A DNA stretch of 64,000 nucleotides from Arthrobacter sp. PGP41 (GTDB lineage: Bacteria; Actinomycetota; Actinomycetes; Actinomycetales; Micrococcaceae): contig NZ_CP026514.1 of the NCBI RefSeq assembly GCF_002953935.1, positions 3,782,001-3,846,000 of the forward strand. The letters are read 5' to 3'. This document shows, piece after piece, positions 45,416 through 53,887 of this stretch. The notes beneath the pieces were generated by a model. It did no database searches, was not told where the DNA came from, and saw only the letters and a program-made list of their open reading frames with translations. A program made the translations under genes and the position numbers. Positions within the stretch are counted from its first letter, which is position 1, and the number at the start of each line of letters is the position of its first letter.

Positions 45416-46591
45416 ATGCGAGCGTCCTCGAGGTCGTTTCTCGGTGCACTGTCCGCCGTGGTGCTCACGCTTGCGGCATGCACCTACTCAGAACCGGATC
45501 CCGCCCCTGCCTCCTTTGGCACCGCTCCCCCGCCCACCAGGTCCATTGACAACACCATGCGCGCCTTTGCGGACCAGGGCTCCGTGGCCGTGGTGGCGGA
45601 AGTCCGCTGGCCGGGAGGGACTTGGTCCCGTGCCTACGGTGTCCGGAACCTGGAGTCCAAAGTGGCCGCGACGCCGGCGGACCAGGTTTTCGTCGCAAGT
45701 ATCACCAAGTCCATGACCGCCGTCTCCGTCATGAAGCTGGTGGAAGACGGCCTGATCGGCCTGGACGATCCCGTCAACGGAATACTGGACAGCTTCACCA
45801 CGGTCCTGAAACCGCCTGGCCCCATCACTGTCCGCCAACTGCTGGGCCACACCTCGGGCATGCGCTCCTTTGAAGAGGTCACCGAGAGAACGGCCGACGA
45901 CGTCCGGCGGGTTATCGAGGAGGACATCAGTCCCCAGCGGGGACTTGAGCTGACAGGGCAGCTGCCGTGGGACGCCCGGGACGTAGGCTTTTTCCGCTAT
46001 TCCAACTCAAACTACCTGGCGCTTGGGCAGCTCGTGGAGAAGCTGCGGGGGCGGCCGTTCGCGGAGGTGCTGCGCCAGGACGTCATTGACCGGCTGAAAC
46101 TGGAGCGGACCACCCTTGACCCGGCGGCCGCGGCCGGCCCCGACGTGATCCGCGGCTACATCACCTACCGCGGCGAACGCCTGGACGTGACGGAAGCGCC
46201 CGGAGCACTGGGCTCACCTGCCTCCGGAGCCATATCCACGATGTCCGATATCAATGACTTCTACGGCGCCCTGTTCCGCGGAGAGCTCCTGGCCAAGGAA
46301 TCCGTGCAGGAGATGACCCGCGCCGAGGCCATCCCGCTGTACGGCCTGGGGCTGCGGAGGTGGAGCCAGGACTGCGACGGCACCCACCGGTTCGGCGGAA
46401 CGGGCGGGTACTGGACCTACCGCACGGCCTCCGTTGCCAGCACCGACGGCAAGTACCAGGCCACCATGACCCTGGTCCCGCCGCCGATGCCCACTGCCCT
46501 CGAAGATCCCAAAACTGACGACAAGTTGAACCTCTGGGATGACCAGATGGTGTCCGCCCTGCAGGAGACCCTCGACCGGCTCTGTCCTTAG
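45416..46591 (+). CDS. Lipoprotein serine hydrolase (beta-lactamase class C family)
   Basis: About 391 residues from the ATG at 45416, chosen because the lipoprotein signal (LTLAAC, Cys22) begins there. The penicillin-binding fold shows SxxK in ASITKSM, YxN in FRYSNSN and a C-terminal HRFGGTGGYW box. Likely a membrane-anchored esterase, D-aminopeptidase or carboxypeptidase acting on cell-wall or other extracellular substrates. There is no evidence that it is a true beta-lactamase. Single gene. Confidence 0.88.
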   Translation: MRASSRSFLGALSAVVLTLAACTYSEPDPAPASFGTAPPPTRSIDNTMRAFADQGSVAVVAEVRWPGGTWSRAYGVRNLESKVAATPADQVFVASITKSMTAVSVMKLVEDGLIGLDDPVNGILDSFTTVLKPPGPITVRQLLGHTSGMRSFEEVTERTADDVRRVIEEDISPQRGLELTGQLPWDARDVGFFRYSNSNYLALGQLVEKLRGRPFAEVLRQDVIDRLKLERTTLDPAAAAGPDVIRGYITYRGERLDVTEAPGALGSPASGAISTMSDINDFYGALFRGELLAKESVQEMTRAEAIPLYGLGLRRWSQDCDGTHRFGGTGGYWTYRTASVASTDGKYQATMTLVPPPMPTALEDPKTDDKLNLWDDQMVSALQETLDRLCP

Positions 46592-46679
46592 AGCGGCTGC
46601 TGCCGTTGCACCCCGGCGGCACCCAAGGAACGCCTGCGGCACGGACCGGCCTCCCGCCGTCGAACGTTCTCCAGGCTCC

Positions 46680-47339
46680 TCATGGAGTGATCCTGGCGCA
46701 GCACTGCCCTGGGCTGTTGTTGGCCGCCACCCGTTGTTCCGGCTCCCCGCTGCCGGCGGCCGCGCCGCTGAGGAAGGCCCCGTTCATGGCACAGACGACA
46801 CTTGGGTGCCCCTCCGAGAGGCGGTGGAAGGGGCAGTTGGGCAGCGTGAACCCGCCGCTGCCGTCGGGATTGGGACGGTAGCCGAAAGCGACGAGGAAGT
46901 CCTCCAGGCCCTGGCTGTCCGCGGCCAGCGCCTTCCCCCTGGCATAGGCGGTGGCAAGGAGAACGTCCCGCACCGGCTGGTTGCTTGCCGCAGCCTCGTC
47001 GATAGCGGCTGCCATCAGCTCTCCGGCGAGGTCGTAGTTCCTGTCCGGCACCGAAACGCCCACTTCGCGGGCAGCGGCCCGGTACACCTTCGAGGGGCGC
47101 CCGGACCCCGGACCGGACTTTCCCGCCGGCTTGTGGAACTCCACGGCAAGCAGCCCGTCGGCCACGAGCCTGTCCAGGTGGAATGACACGGTACTTCGGG
47201 GAAGATCCGCGGCTTCAGCAGCCTCGTCCCGGCTCATCGCCGCAGGAGCAGCGAGCACCAGCTCGTACAACTGCCGCCGCTTTTCGTCCCCGAGGGAGGA
47301 CAGCGCCACCACTCTGCGTGCCCACGAAAGCCTGGTCAT
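46680..47339 (-). CDS. COG2345-type HTH regulator with C-terminal cysteines
   Basis: 219 residues. An ArsR/DeoR-like winged helix (MSRDEAAEAADLPRSTVSFH) precedes a C-terminal domain with Cys169 (NCPFH), Cys183 (VVCAMN) and the pair Cys213-Cys214 (QCC). This arrangement resembles COG2345 regulators, which include the iron-sulfur sensor SufR, so cluster or metal sensing is plausible. It is divergent from the DoxX-like gene, and the 88-bp gap carries three TTTCTAAAA-type sites. Confidence 0.82.
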   Translation of the reverse strand: MTRLSWARRVVALSSLGDEKRRQLYELVLAAPAAMSRDEAAEAADLPRSTVSFHLDRLVADGLLAVEFHKPAGKSGPGSGRPSKVYRAAAREVGVSVPDRNYDLAGELMAAAIDEAAASNQPVRDVLLATAYARGKALAADSQGLEDFLVAFGYRPNPDGSGGFTLPNCPFHRLSEGHPSVVCAMNGAFLSGAAAGSGEPEQRVAANNSPGQCCARITP

Positions 47340-47427
47340 GCCCGCACCTCTTTCTAAAAAGATTCCCCTTGTTTAAATCTACGGCACTTTCTAAAATCAA
47401 GATACCTACTTTTAGAAGGAGACCATC
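47340..47427. promoter_or_regulatory. Divergent promoter with TTTCTAAAA operators
   Basis: TTTCTAAAA occurs at 47351-47359 and 47388-47396, and the inverse TTTTAGAA at 47410-47417. The second and third form an 8-bp inverted repeat with 13-bp spacing. Likely sites for the adjacent COG2345-type regulator. Confidence 0.65.
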
Positions 47428-47844
47428 ATGACAACAAGAGCAGCCCACACGCCGGCGCAGGCCCAAGGCCGCCATTCGGAACACCAGGCCTTCCTGTTGC
47501 TCCGCACCGTCTTCACGGTTGCACCTATCGTTTTTGGGCTGGACAAGTTCACCAACCTGCTGGTCGACTGGACGATCTACCTCGCCCCCGTGGCCACGTC
47601 CATCGTCCCCCTGCCCGCCCAGACCATCATGTATATGGTGGGCGTCATCGAGGTGATCGCCGGCATTGCCGTGGCTGTGCGGCCCCGGTTCGGTTCACTG
47701 CTCGTGGCCGCCTGGCTTCTCGGCATCATCGTCAACCTCCTGGTCCTCGGCGGCTTTTACGATGTGGCGTTGCGGGACTTCGGGCTCCTCGTCGGCGCCC
47801 TGGCCCTGAACCGGCTCTCCCCGGGGACAGGCATCTTCAGGTGA
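47428..47844 (+). CDS. DoxX-like four-helix membrane protein
   Basis: 138 residues with four predicted membrane helices (starting at AFLLLRTVFTVAPIVFGLDK; then QTIMYMVGVIEVIAGIAVAV and so on). The size and helix layout resemble DoxX-like small membrane proteins linked to redox or quinone metabolism, but no diagnostic motif was found. ATG at 47428 follows AGAAGGAGA. Regulated, by position, by the divergent HTH protein. Confidence 0.75.
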   Translation: MTTRAAHTPAQAQGRHSEHQAFLLLRTVFTVAPIVFGLDKFTNLLVDWTIYLAPVATSIVPLPAQTIMYMVGVIEVIAGIAVAVRPRFGSLLVAAWLLGIIVNLLVLGGFYDVALRDFGLLVGALALNRLSPGTGIFR

Positions 47845-47936
47845 GCTGAAATGGACTGGCGGGGTGGGCGCTGGGCCCACTGGTGCATGCCCGGCGTCCT
47901 GCCTGCCCTTTCGAATACGACCTTGTGGGATCGTTG

Positions 47937-48150
47937 AGAACGACCACGTTCCCTGGCTCACTGGCCATCAGGCACGAGCTGAACGACTTCCTCTTCAACG
48001 AGGGCGGGCACATTGGCTACAGCGTCAGGCCCTCCGCGCGGCGCCGCGGCCATGCAGCAAGGGCGCTGGCCGACGCCCTGCCGCGAGCCCGGGAACCTGG
48101 AATCCAGCGGGTCCTCCTCAGCTGCGATGAGGACAACGCAGGCTCAAGGG
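47937..48150 (+). pseudogene. GNAT acetyltransferase fragment
   Basis: One frame encodes the core of a GNAT domain: IRHELNDFLFNEGGHIGYSV, then RRRGHAARAL (acetyl-CoA loop), GIQRVLLSCDEDNAGSRAV. The N-terminal half is missing and after DNAGSR the usual xxIExxGG region is replaced by unrelated sequence, so it is a truncated remnant. Confidence 0.75.
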
Positions 48151-48186
48151 CCGTAGCAAGCACTCAAGAGTCGAGCAAACCCGGGT

Positions 48187-48639
48187 TCAGAGGAATTGCC
48201 GCCAGCTGCCCCGGGACTGAACGTCCTCCCGCGCCGCTTCAACAAACTCTTCCACCTTCGTACGGCAGCGCTCTCCCTGCTCATTCAGATCCTTGCGGCT
48301 CCCCAGCTTCTTCAGGGCGGTGATATCCGTCAGCGACTGCTGGGCGAGATTGGCAATGTTCTCGTTGCTGGTCAGAAGGCGCACGCCGTAGTAAGCCGAC
48401 CAAGCCGCGCCGCGGGCGCGATGAACATCGTCATCCTCAGTCCTCGCGTCCACGCCGTGGCCCTCAAACCACTCATCCATTACAGCCCGTCGGTACTCCA
48501 TTACGGCTTCCGCGAAAGTCTTGTAGGCATCAATTCGGGCCTGATGGATGCGCGTCTCGAAAGCGTTCTTCCGGTTGAAGGCGTATGTCAGAATGGCGCC
48601 GAGCAGAGCACCAAGAAGGCCGATAATCGCAGTACCCAC
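48187..48639 (-). CDS. Small single-helix membrane protein, unknown
   Basis: 150 residues: one N-terminal membrane helix (IIGLLGALLGAILTYAF) followed by a charged helical cytoplasmic region (RIDAYKTFAEAVMEYRRAV). GTG start at 48637-48639 with a weak ribosome site. It ends at SWRQFL next to the GNAT remnant and lies just downstream of the lipoprotein gene on the same strand. No family recognised. Confidence 0.62.
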   Translation of the reverse strand: MGTAIIGLLGALLGAILTYAFNRKNAFETRIHQARIDAYKTFAEAVMEYRRAVMDEWFEGHGVDARTEDDDVHRARGAAWSAYYGVRLLTSNENIANLAQQSLTDITALKKLGSRKDLNEQGERCRTKVEEFVEAAREDVQSRGSWRQFL

Positions 48640-48648
48640 CGACCCTGC

Positions 48649-49413
48649 CTACCCCGCCGGCCGCAGCGACGTGATCATCCGCTTGATGTCCCGGTACTCC
48701 TGGGTCCCCGCGTACAGCTTCGCCTTCTCCAGGTACGGCAGCGACGCGTCGCCGGGCGTCCGGTTGAGCTCCGGATTGTAGAACGCCCCGAACGTGGCGG
48801 CATTGGGCGGCCAGGTGAAGAAGTGGAACATGTAGCAGGCTGAATCACCTTCGGGGTGCGGTGCGGACGTGATGCCGTAGGCCGCTGCCGGGGTATCCGG
48901 CGGGCCTGCAGCGGTGTCGTTGCCGCGGGTTTCGAAGGTATACCGCGGAACGGTGCCGTACTGCCCCAGCTGCGGCATCTCCTGCGATTCCAGGACCGAG
49001 TAGGGGTACTTTTCGGTGCACGTGGAGCCGGTGGCCATGTTGGTGCGCAGCGTCGCCAGCAGCCGGCCGTCCTCGCTTGTCACCTCAGCGAATGCCCCGC
49101 CACCCTCGGCCAGTTCCCCCGCCGGATCCTTGATGTGCCATGTGGAGGGCAGGTCGAAGGCCAGGTCGCCGGCCGCAGTGGTGTACGTGGTCCAGGAAGC
49201 CGACGGCGGCGGGGTAGCGGAGGGGCTGGCGGACGCACTCGCCGAGGCTGCCGCCGTCGTCATTTCCGTGGACGTTGGCGTGGCGCTTGCGGTGGCGGAG
49301 GCGGCCGACGACGTCCCCTGCGGCGGTCCGGCCGGCCCGCCGCAGGCGGTGAGCAGGGAGAGTGAAAGAAGTACTGCGGGTGATACCGCGCCGGGCCACG
49401 CTGACCGCCGCAT
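48649..49413 (-). CDS. Putative secreted lipoprotein, unknown
   Basis: 254 residues from the ATG at 49411-49413, which follows AAGGAGG. Lipobox LLTAC with Cys24, then a Ser/Ala/Thr/Pro-rich linker (about 30-75), then a globular domain beginning WTTYTTAAGDLAFDLPSTWH, which looks like the PsbP/lipoprotein-type beta sheet seen in many actinobacterial surface lipoproteins. Function unknown. Divergent from the AlkD-like gene. Confidence 0.82.
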   Translation of the reverse strand: MRRSAWPGAVSPAVLLSLSLLTACGGPAGPPQGTSSAASATASATPTSTEMTTAAASASASASPSATPPPSASWTTYTTAAGDLAFDLPSTWHIKDPAGELAEGGGAFAEVTSEDGRLLATLRTNMATGSTCTEKYPYSVLESQEMPQLGQYGTVPRYTFETRGNDTAAGPPDTPAAAYGITSAPHPEGDSACYMFHFFTWPPNAATFGAFYNPELNRTPGDASLPYLEKAKLYAGTQEYRDIKRMITSLRPAG

Positions 49414-49499
49414 CTCTGCCTCCTTGGAAGCGTTTTGGGGTCCTCCCATTGTGCCGCCGTACCGCAGCGCAGGACCTTTTAGTCAACCGATTGGAGCCA

Positions 49500-49526
49500 A
49501 ACCGTTTCCCTCATAACAAAACGGTT
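49500..49526. promoter_or_regulatory. Inverted repeat upstream of the AlkD-like gene
   Basis: AACCGTTT at 49500-49507 and AAACGGTT at 49519-49526 form an 8-bp inverted repeat with 11-bp spacing, 36 bp before the GTG start. Could be an operator or a small hairpin. Confidence 0.4.
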
Positions 49527-49562
49527 AGGCTGGATTTCGCACGCGAGGGACAGGAGGCTGCG

Positions 49563-50261
49563 GTGGCTGAGGCAACGTCGACCGGGGCGGGTGTGGCTGA
49601 GCTGATGGCCGAGCTGGCGGAGCTTGAGGATCCAAGGGCACGCGAAGTGAACGAGAGGCACGGCGATGACCACGGCGTGAACCTCGGCAAATTGCGTGCC
49701 ATCGCCAAGCGGCTGAAAACCCAGCAGGAAGTTGCCCATGAGCTCTGGGACACCGGCGACACCGCAGGCAGGCTGCTGGCCCTCCTGGTCTGCCGGCCCA
49801 AGGCGTTCGCGCGGGACGAGCTGGACGCGATGCTGCGGGAGGCCAGCGCACCAAAGGTGCAGGACTGGCTGGTGAACTACGTGGTGAAGAAGAATCCGCA
49901 CGCCGAACAGCTGCGCGTGGCCTGGCTGGAAGATCCGGACCCGGTGGTGGCAAGTGCCGGCTGGGCCTTGACGAGCGAGCGCGTGGTGAAGGTACCCCGG
50001 GGCCTCGACCTTGCAGGACTGCTGGACGTCATCGAAGCGGAAATGAAGGACGCCCCGGACCGGCTGCAGTGGGCCATGAACACATGCCTGGCCCAGATCG
50101 GAATTGAGCACCCCGGGCACAGGGCCCGGGCACTGGAGACCGGCGAGCGCCTGCAGGTGCTCAAGGACTACCCCACCTCCCCCGGCTGCACCTCACCGTT
50201 CGCGCCCGCGTGGATCAACGAGATGGTCCGGCGGAAGGACGGCAAGGACGGTCAGGGCTGA
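49563..50261 (+). CDS. DNA alkylation repair (AlkD-like) HEAT-repeat protein
   Basis: 232 residues from GTG 49563, preceded by AGGAGG; the open frame extends upstream without plausible protein. Helical repeats with VNLGKLRAIAKRLKTQQEVA, ELWDTGDTAGRLLALLVCRP and WLVNYVVKKNPHAEQL, and a C-terminus PAWINEMVRRK, resemble the AlkD-like HEAT family of 3-methyladenine glycosylases. Many such homologues lack the catalytic residues, so repair activity is uncertain. Ends 2 bp from the convergent arsR. Confidence 0.75.
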   Translation: MAEATSTGAGVAELMAELAELEDPRAREVNERHGDDHGVNLGKLRAIAKRLKTQQEVAHELWDTGDTAGRLLALLVCRPKAFARDELDAMLREASAPKVQDWLVNYVVKKNPHAEQLRVAWLEDPDPVVASAGWALTSERVVKVPRGLDLAGLLDVIEAEMKDAPDRLQWAMNTCLAQIGIEHPGHRARALETGERLQVLKDYPTSPGCTSPFAPAWINEMVRRKDGKDGQG

Positions 50262-50263
50262 GG

Positions 50264-50614
50264 CTACAGGTTTGCCAGGATGTTGGCGGCGTCGTCCAGG
50301 GCGCCGGGGGCTAGGGAGAAGTAGGCCCAAGTGCCGCGCTTTTCGCGGTGCAGCAGCCCGGCTTCGACCAGCACTTTCAGGTGGTGGGACACCGTGGGCT
50401 GGCCAAGGTCCAGAGGCTCCGTCAGGTCACACACGCAGGTCGATCCGGAGGGTGAGGCCTTGATGATGGAGAGCAGCCGGAGACGGTTTGGATCAGACAG
50501 GGCCTTGAAGACCAGCGCCTGCTGCTTCGCTTCCTTGGCGCCCAGCGTGGAGCCTCCTGCAGGCGGGCAGCAGGCTTCATCAGTGGCCGGCTGAAGGACG
50601 GGCAGCACATTCAC
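50264..50614 (-). CDS. arsR: Arsenic-responsive repressor ArsR
   Basis: 116 residues, winged-helix ArsR/SmtB protein (QPTVSHHLKVLVEAGLL as recognition region). It has Cys15-Cys16 (DEACCPP) and Cys60/Cys62 (TCVCDL). The N-terminal pair plus one Cys near 55-60 matches the arsenite site of Corynebacterium glutamicum ArsR1, and the CVC pair matches the classical site, so As(III) sensing is likely. Lies 68 bp downstream of the aquaporin gene on the same strand. An ATCAATAT site at its promoter recurs before arsC. Confidence 0.92.
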   Translation of the reverse strand: MNVLPVLQPATDEACCPPAGGSTLGAKEAKQQALVFKALSDPNRLRLLSIIKASPSGSTCVCDLTEPLDLGQPTVSHHLKVLVEAGLLHREKRGTWAYFSLAPGALDDAANILANL

Positions 50615-50682
50615 CTACCTATTATGCGCCAAAATTGACATGCATCAATATAGTGGCGCCCTTTGTTGGGCCGGGAAGCCGC
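50615..50682. promoter_or_regulatory. arsR promoter with ATCAATAT site
   Basis: TTGACATGCATCAATATA spans about 50635-50652. The core ATCAATAT (50644-50651) is repeated at 52219-52226 ahead of arsC, so both are candidate ArsR sites. Confidence 0.5.
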
Positions 50683-51420
50683 CTAGGAGCTGACTTTGGC
50701 CTCGTGCGGAAGTACGACGTCATCGGCGGCGCTGGCCGCGGAGGGGAAGAGGACGAGCAGGAGCCCCAGGCCCACTCCAGCGCCGACGACCTGGGCGATG
50801 ACAAACGCGGGCACGGAGGCCGGTGCGATGCCGGCGAACGTGTCGCTGAAGATACGGCCAACCGTGACAGCGGGATTCGCGAACGACGTCGATGACGTGA
50901 ACCAGTACGCGGCCCCGATGTAGGCGCCCACCGCCGGCGCGGCAAGGACGCCCCGCTTTGTAGCCGCAAGGGCGAAAATGAGCAGGATCAGGCCCGCCGT
51001 TGCGACCACTTCGCCGAGCAGGTGGCCGCCCGAGGCGCGGTCCTTGCCCGAGATGGAGGTGCCCACCTCAAACATGGCGTTCGCCACGGTACTGCCACCG
51101 ATCGCACCGATCGCCTGGGAGGCCACGTAGACGCCGACGTCGGGCAGGGTCAGTCCGGCGCCGCTGCGCCGCCCCAGAATCCAGTCAACGAGCGAGACTA
51201 CGGGATTGAAATGCGCCCCGCTGACAGGCCCGAACACGAGGATCAGGACGGTCAGGCCAAGAACAGTGGCGGTGCTGTTCTGCAGCAGCTGCAGGCCAAC
51301 GTCGTTGGGCGAGAGCTGCTGCGCCATGATGCCCGAGCCCACGACGATCATCACGAGCAGGCTGGTGCCAAGGAATTCGGCGACGGCGCGACGCCACAAC
51401 GGCGGCTGGTTCGTAGTCAT
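50683..51420 (-). CDS. Aquaporin-family channel of the arsenic cluster
   Basis: 245 residues, six helices plus two half-helices with the MIP signatures HFNPVVS and FANPAVT. Aquaglyceroporins conduct arsenite; in Sinorhizobium meliloti the channel AqpS replaces the arsenite pump in the ars operon. No ArsB or Acr3 pump is seen in this window, so the same arrangement is plausible here: arsenate is reduced and arsenite leaves by the channel. Divergent from the ArsR-phosphatase fusion across a 46-bp gap full of TTGACT repeats. Confidence 0.88.
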   Translation of the reverse strand: MTTNQPPLWRRAVAEFLGTSLLVMIVVGSGIMAQQLSPNDVGLQLLQNSTATVLGLTVLILVFGPVSGAHFNPVVSLVDWILGRRSGAGLTLPDVGVYVASQAIGAIGGSTVANAMFEVGTSISGKDRASGGHLLGEVVATAGLILLIFALAATKRGVLAAPAVGAYIGAAYWFTSSTSFANPAVTVGRIFSDTFAGIAPASVPAFVIAQVVGAGVGLGLLLVLFPSAASAADDVVLPHEAKVSS

Positions 51421-51466
51421 GTCACCAAGCTTGACTCAAGAAAGTTACTCAGTCAAAGTTGACTCA
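51421..51466. promoter_or_regulatory. Divergent ars operator with TTGACT repeats
   Basis: TTGACT at 51431-51436 and AGTCAA at 51451-51456 form an inverted repeat; TTGACTCAA recurs at 51459-51467, running into the start codon. Likely bound by the ArsR half of the fusion protein, controlling both directions. Confidence 0.6.
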
Positions 51467-52138
51467 ATGAGAACTGACCCAGCGTCCGCTTTCCAGGCGC
51501 GCGTAGCCAAGCACGCAGCCCTGGCCGACCCTGCGCGGCTGCGCATCGTCGACCTGCTGACCCTCGGCGACTTCTCCCCCACGGAACTCCAGGTTGAACT
51601 GGGCATGCCATCCAACCTGCTGTCGCACCACGTGCGGGCCCTGGAAAGCGCCGGCCTGGTAACCCGGCACCGCTCCGAAGCGGACAAACGTCGCAGCTAT
51701 ATCCGCCTCACCGCAGGGGCGCTGGAAGGCCTCGCGCCCGGCGTCGAACATGACGCCACTCGGCTCCTGTTTGTCTGCACGCGGAACAGCGCCCGCTCCC
51801 AGATGGCCGCCGCCCTCTGGCGCCAGGTCAGTGATATCCCGCCCACCTCGGCCGGGACGCATCCGGCGGACCGCATCGCCCAGGGCGCTATTGATGTCGC
51901 CCGCCGCCATGGGGTGGAGCTGCCCGAGGTTCCGCCGCGGAAACTGGAAGGGATCTCCGGCGGCGATTTCGTGATCACCGTCTGCGACAACGCCCACGAG
52001 GAACTCGCCAACCTCGGCGGGATCCACTGGTCCGTCCCGGATCCGCTCCGACTCAACACCCCGGAAGCCTTTGAGGTTGCCTTCAATGACATTTCGCACC
52101 GCATCCACGGCCTCGCTCCCCGGCTTTATGCCGCCTGA
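51467..52138 (+). CDS. ArsR-type HTH fused to low-molecular-weight phosphatase/ArsC domain
   Basis: 223 residues. Residues 1-90 form an ArsR-like winged helix (SPTELQVELGMPSNLLSHHV), with no metal-binding cysteine motif. Residues 98-223 form an LMW tyrosine-phosphatase/arsenate-reductase domain with P-loop CTRNSAR (Cys104-Arg110) and VITVCDNAHEE. The ATG at 51467 was chosen by the start of the HTH and by the operator repeats; the frame is open far upstream. It may be a regulator that senses arsenate through the phosphatase fold, or a two-function protein. It heads the arsC-trxB-flavoprotein series. Confidence 0.88.
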   Translation: MRTDPASAFQARVAKHAALADPARLRIVDLLTLGDFSPTELQVELGMPSNLLSHHVRALESAGLVTRHRSEADKRRSYIRLTAGALEGLAPGVEHDATRLLFVCTRNSARSQMAAALWRQVSDIPPTSAGTHPADRIAQGAIDVARRHGVELPEVPPRKLEGISGGDFVITVCDNAHEELANLGGIHWSVPDPLRLNTPEAFEVAFNDISHRIHGLAPRLYAA

Positions 52139-52293
52139 CACGGCCCATTCCAAGACCGCGCCACATTAAACATTGACAACCATCAATCAATCGTCGGATA
52201 CTCCATACATCGATCAGCATCAATATGTTCGAGACGTAGGGCGTGACGACTTCAACCAGACCGAAACACCCAACTGATTCCAGGAGAACACCA
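52139..52293. promoter_or_regulatory. arsC promoter region
   Basis: Contains ATCAATCAATC near 52182-52192 and ATCAATAT at 52219-52226. The latter matches the site before arsR, so arsC probably has its own arsenic-controlled promoter. Confidence 0.5.
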
Positions 52294-52716
52294 GTGAGCA
52301 CCGAAACCGCCAAGAAGCCGTCCGTCCTGTTCGTCTGCGTCCACAACGCCGGCCGCTCCCAGATGGCCGCAGCCTTCCTCACCAGCCTTTCCAAGGGCGC
52401 CATCGAGGTCCGCTCCGCCGGATCCCAGCCCGCAGACAAAATCAACCCGTCCGCCGTGGAGGCCATGGCTGAGGTGGGCATCGATATGTCCGCCGAGGTC
52501 CCCAAGGTCCTCACCACGGAGGCCGTAAAGGAATCCGACGTCGTCATCACCATGGGCTGCGGCGACGAATGCCCCTACTTCCCCGGCAAGCGTTACGAGG
52601 ACTGGGTCCTCGAGGACCCCGCCGGCAAGGGCGTCGAATCCGTCCGCCCCATCCGCGACCAGATCAAAACCCGCATCGAGGGCCTGATCGAATCCCTCAT
52701 CCCGGCCGCCAAATAG
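52294..52716 (+). CDS. arsC: Arsenate reductase ArsC (mycothiol-type)
   Basis: 140 residues from GTG 52294, preceded by AGGAG; the longer frame adds an unlikely tail. P-loop CVHNAGRSQ (Cys15-Arg21), then Cys89 and Cys93 in [17 protein letters not shown]. Close in pattern to the arsenate-mycothiol transferases of Corynebacterium glutamicum, which reduce arsenate to arsenite with mycothiol/mycoredoxin. Thioredoxin reductase follows 28 bp later, which suggests a thiol supply. Confidence 0.94.
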   Translation: MSTETAKKPSVLFVCVHNAGRSQMAAAFLTSLSKGAIEVRSAGSQPADKINPSAVEAMAEVGIDMSAEVPKVLTTEAVKESDVVITMGCGDECPYFPGKRYEDWVLEDPAGKGVESVRPIRDQIKTRIEGLIESLIPAAK

Positions 52717-52744
52717 CCCGTCCCGGACACCAGGAGAGACACCC

Positions 52745-53752
52745 GTGAGCAGCACCAACGAAACCCCGGCAGCCGCCAAGGCTGAACAGCTGATCATCGT
52801 CGGTTCCGGCCCCGCCGGCTACACCGCCGCGATCTACGCCGCCCGCGCCGGGCTCAAGCCCCTGGTCCTCGCCGGCTCGGTCACCGCGGGAGGTGCCCTG
52901 ATGAACACCACCGAGGTCGAAAACTTCCCCGGCTTCCCCGGCGGCATCCAGGGCCCGGAACTCATGGACGGGCTGCAGGAACAGGCGGAAAAGTTCGGCG
53001 CCCGGGTGGTGTTCGACGACGTCACGGAGGTTACGCTGACGGGCCATCTCAAGCGCGTGGTCACCGGCGGCGGCGACATGCATGAGGCGCCCGCCGTCAT
53101 CCTCGCCACCGGCTCCGCCTACAAGGAACTCGGCCTGCCCGAAGAGAAGAAGCTCAGCGGCCACGGCGTGTCCTGGTGCGCCACCTGCGACGGGTTCTTC
53201 TTCCGCGACCAGGACATCATTGTGGTGGGCGGCGGCGACTCGGCCATGGAAGAGGCCATGTTCCTGACCCGTTTCGGCAAGTCCGTCACCGTCGTCGTCC
53301 GCAAAGACGAACTGCGCGCCTCCCGCATCATGGCACAGCGGGCCAAGGACAACCCCAAGATCAGCTTCGCCTGGAACTCCGCCGTCACCGCCATCCACGG
53401 CGCTACCAAGGTCACCGGCGTCACCCTGACGGACACCCGCACCGGCGAAACCCGCCACCAAGCCGCCACCGGAATCTTCGTCGCCATCGGCCACGTCCCC
53501 CGCACCGAACTGGTGGCCGGACAGGTGGACCTGGACGAGGAGGGGTACATCAAGGTCGACGCCCCCACCACCGTCACCAACCTCACCGGCGTCTTCGCCT
53601 GCGGCGACGCCGTGGACCACCGCTACCGCCAGGCCATCACAGCCGCCGGCACCGGCTGCGCCGCAGCCCTCGACGCCGAACGCTACCTCGCAGCACTCGA
53701 AGACGCAGACAGCATCGCCACCGCCCTCGTCGAAGAACCAACCCACGCCTGA
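52745..53752 (+). CDS. trxB: Thioredoxin reductase of the arsenic cluster
   Basis: 335 residues: FAD site [18 protein letters not shown] (about 20-37), redox pair Cys145-Cys148 in [14 protein letters not shown] motif [11 protein letters not shown], and C-terminal FAD motif [23 protein letters not shown] start with AGGAGAG upstream. Probably a second, cluster-specific copy that regenerates the thiol used by ArsC. The last 20 residues (after [12 protein letters not shown]) are the usual length. Confidence 0.95.
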   Translation: MSSTNETPAAAKAEQLIIVGSGPAGYTAAIYAARAGLKPLVLAGSVTAGGALMNTTEVENFPGFPGGIQGPELMDGLQEQAEKFGARVVFDDVTEVTLTGHLKRVVTGGGDMHEAPAVILATGSAYKELGLPEEKKLSGHGVSWCATCDGFFFRDQDIIVVGGGDSAMEEAMFLTRFGKSVTVVVRKDELRASRIMAQRAKDNPKISFAWNSAVTAIHGATKVTGVTLTDTRTGETRHQAATGIFVAIGHVPRTELVAGQVDLDEEGYIKVDAPTTVTNLTGVFACGDAVDHRYRQAITAAGTGCAAALDAERYLAALEDADSIATALVEEPTHA

Positions 53753-53794
53753 CACACCCCGCCCACCGCCGCCCCCACCCCAAACCCCATCCAT

Positions 53795-53860
53795 CCCAAC
53801 TAGGTAGCGCTAAGTGTCGTTATGGGCCGTCAGAACGACACTTAGCGCTACCTAGTTGGG
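53795..53860. repeat. 27-bp perfect palindromic hairpin (extragenic palindrome)
   Basis: Arms 53795-53821 and 53834-53860 are perfectly complementary over 27 bp, with a 12-base loop at 53822-53833. The core contains AGCGCT. It lies between trxB and the flavoprotein gene and ends 27 bp before the latter. Likely a REP-type mobile palindrome or a terminator; no T-run follows. Confidence 0.85.
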
Positions 53861-53887
53861 GAGGCCACTGAGAACAAAAGAGGACAC

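Noticed and set aside
45416..46591. Antibiotic-resistance beta-lactamase
   Set aside because: Only the general SxxK/YxN fold is present and it is a lipoprotein; family includes many esterases and peptidases.
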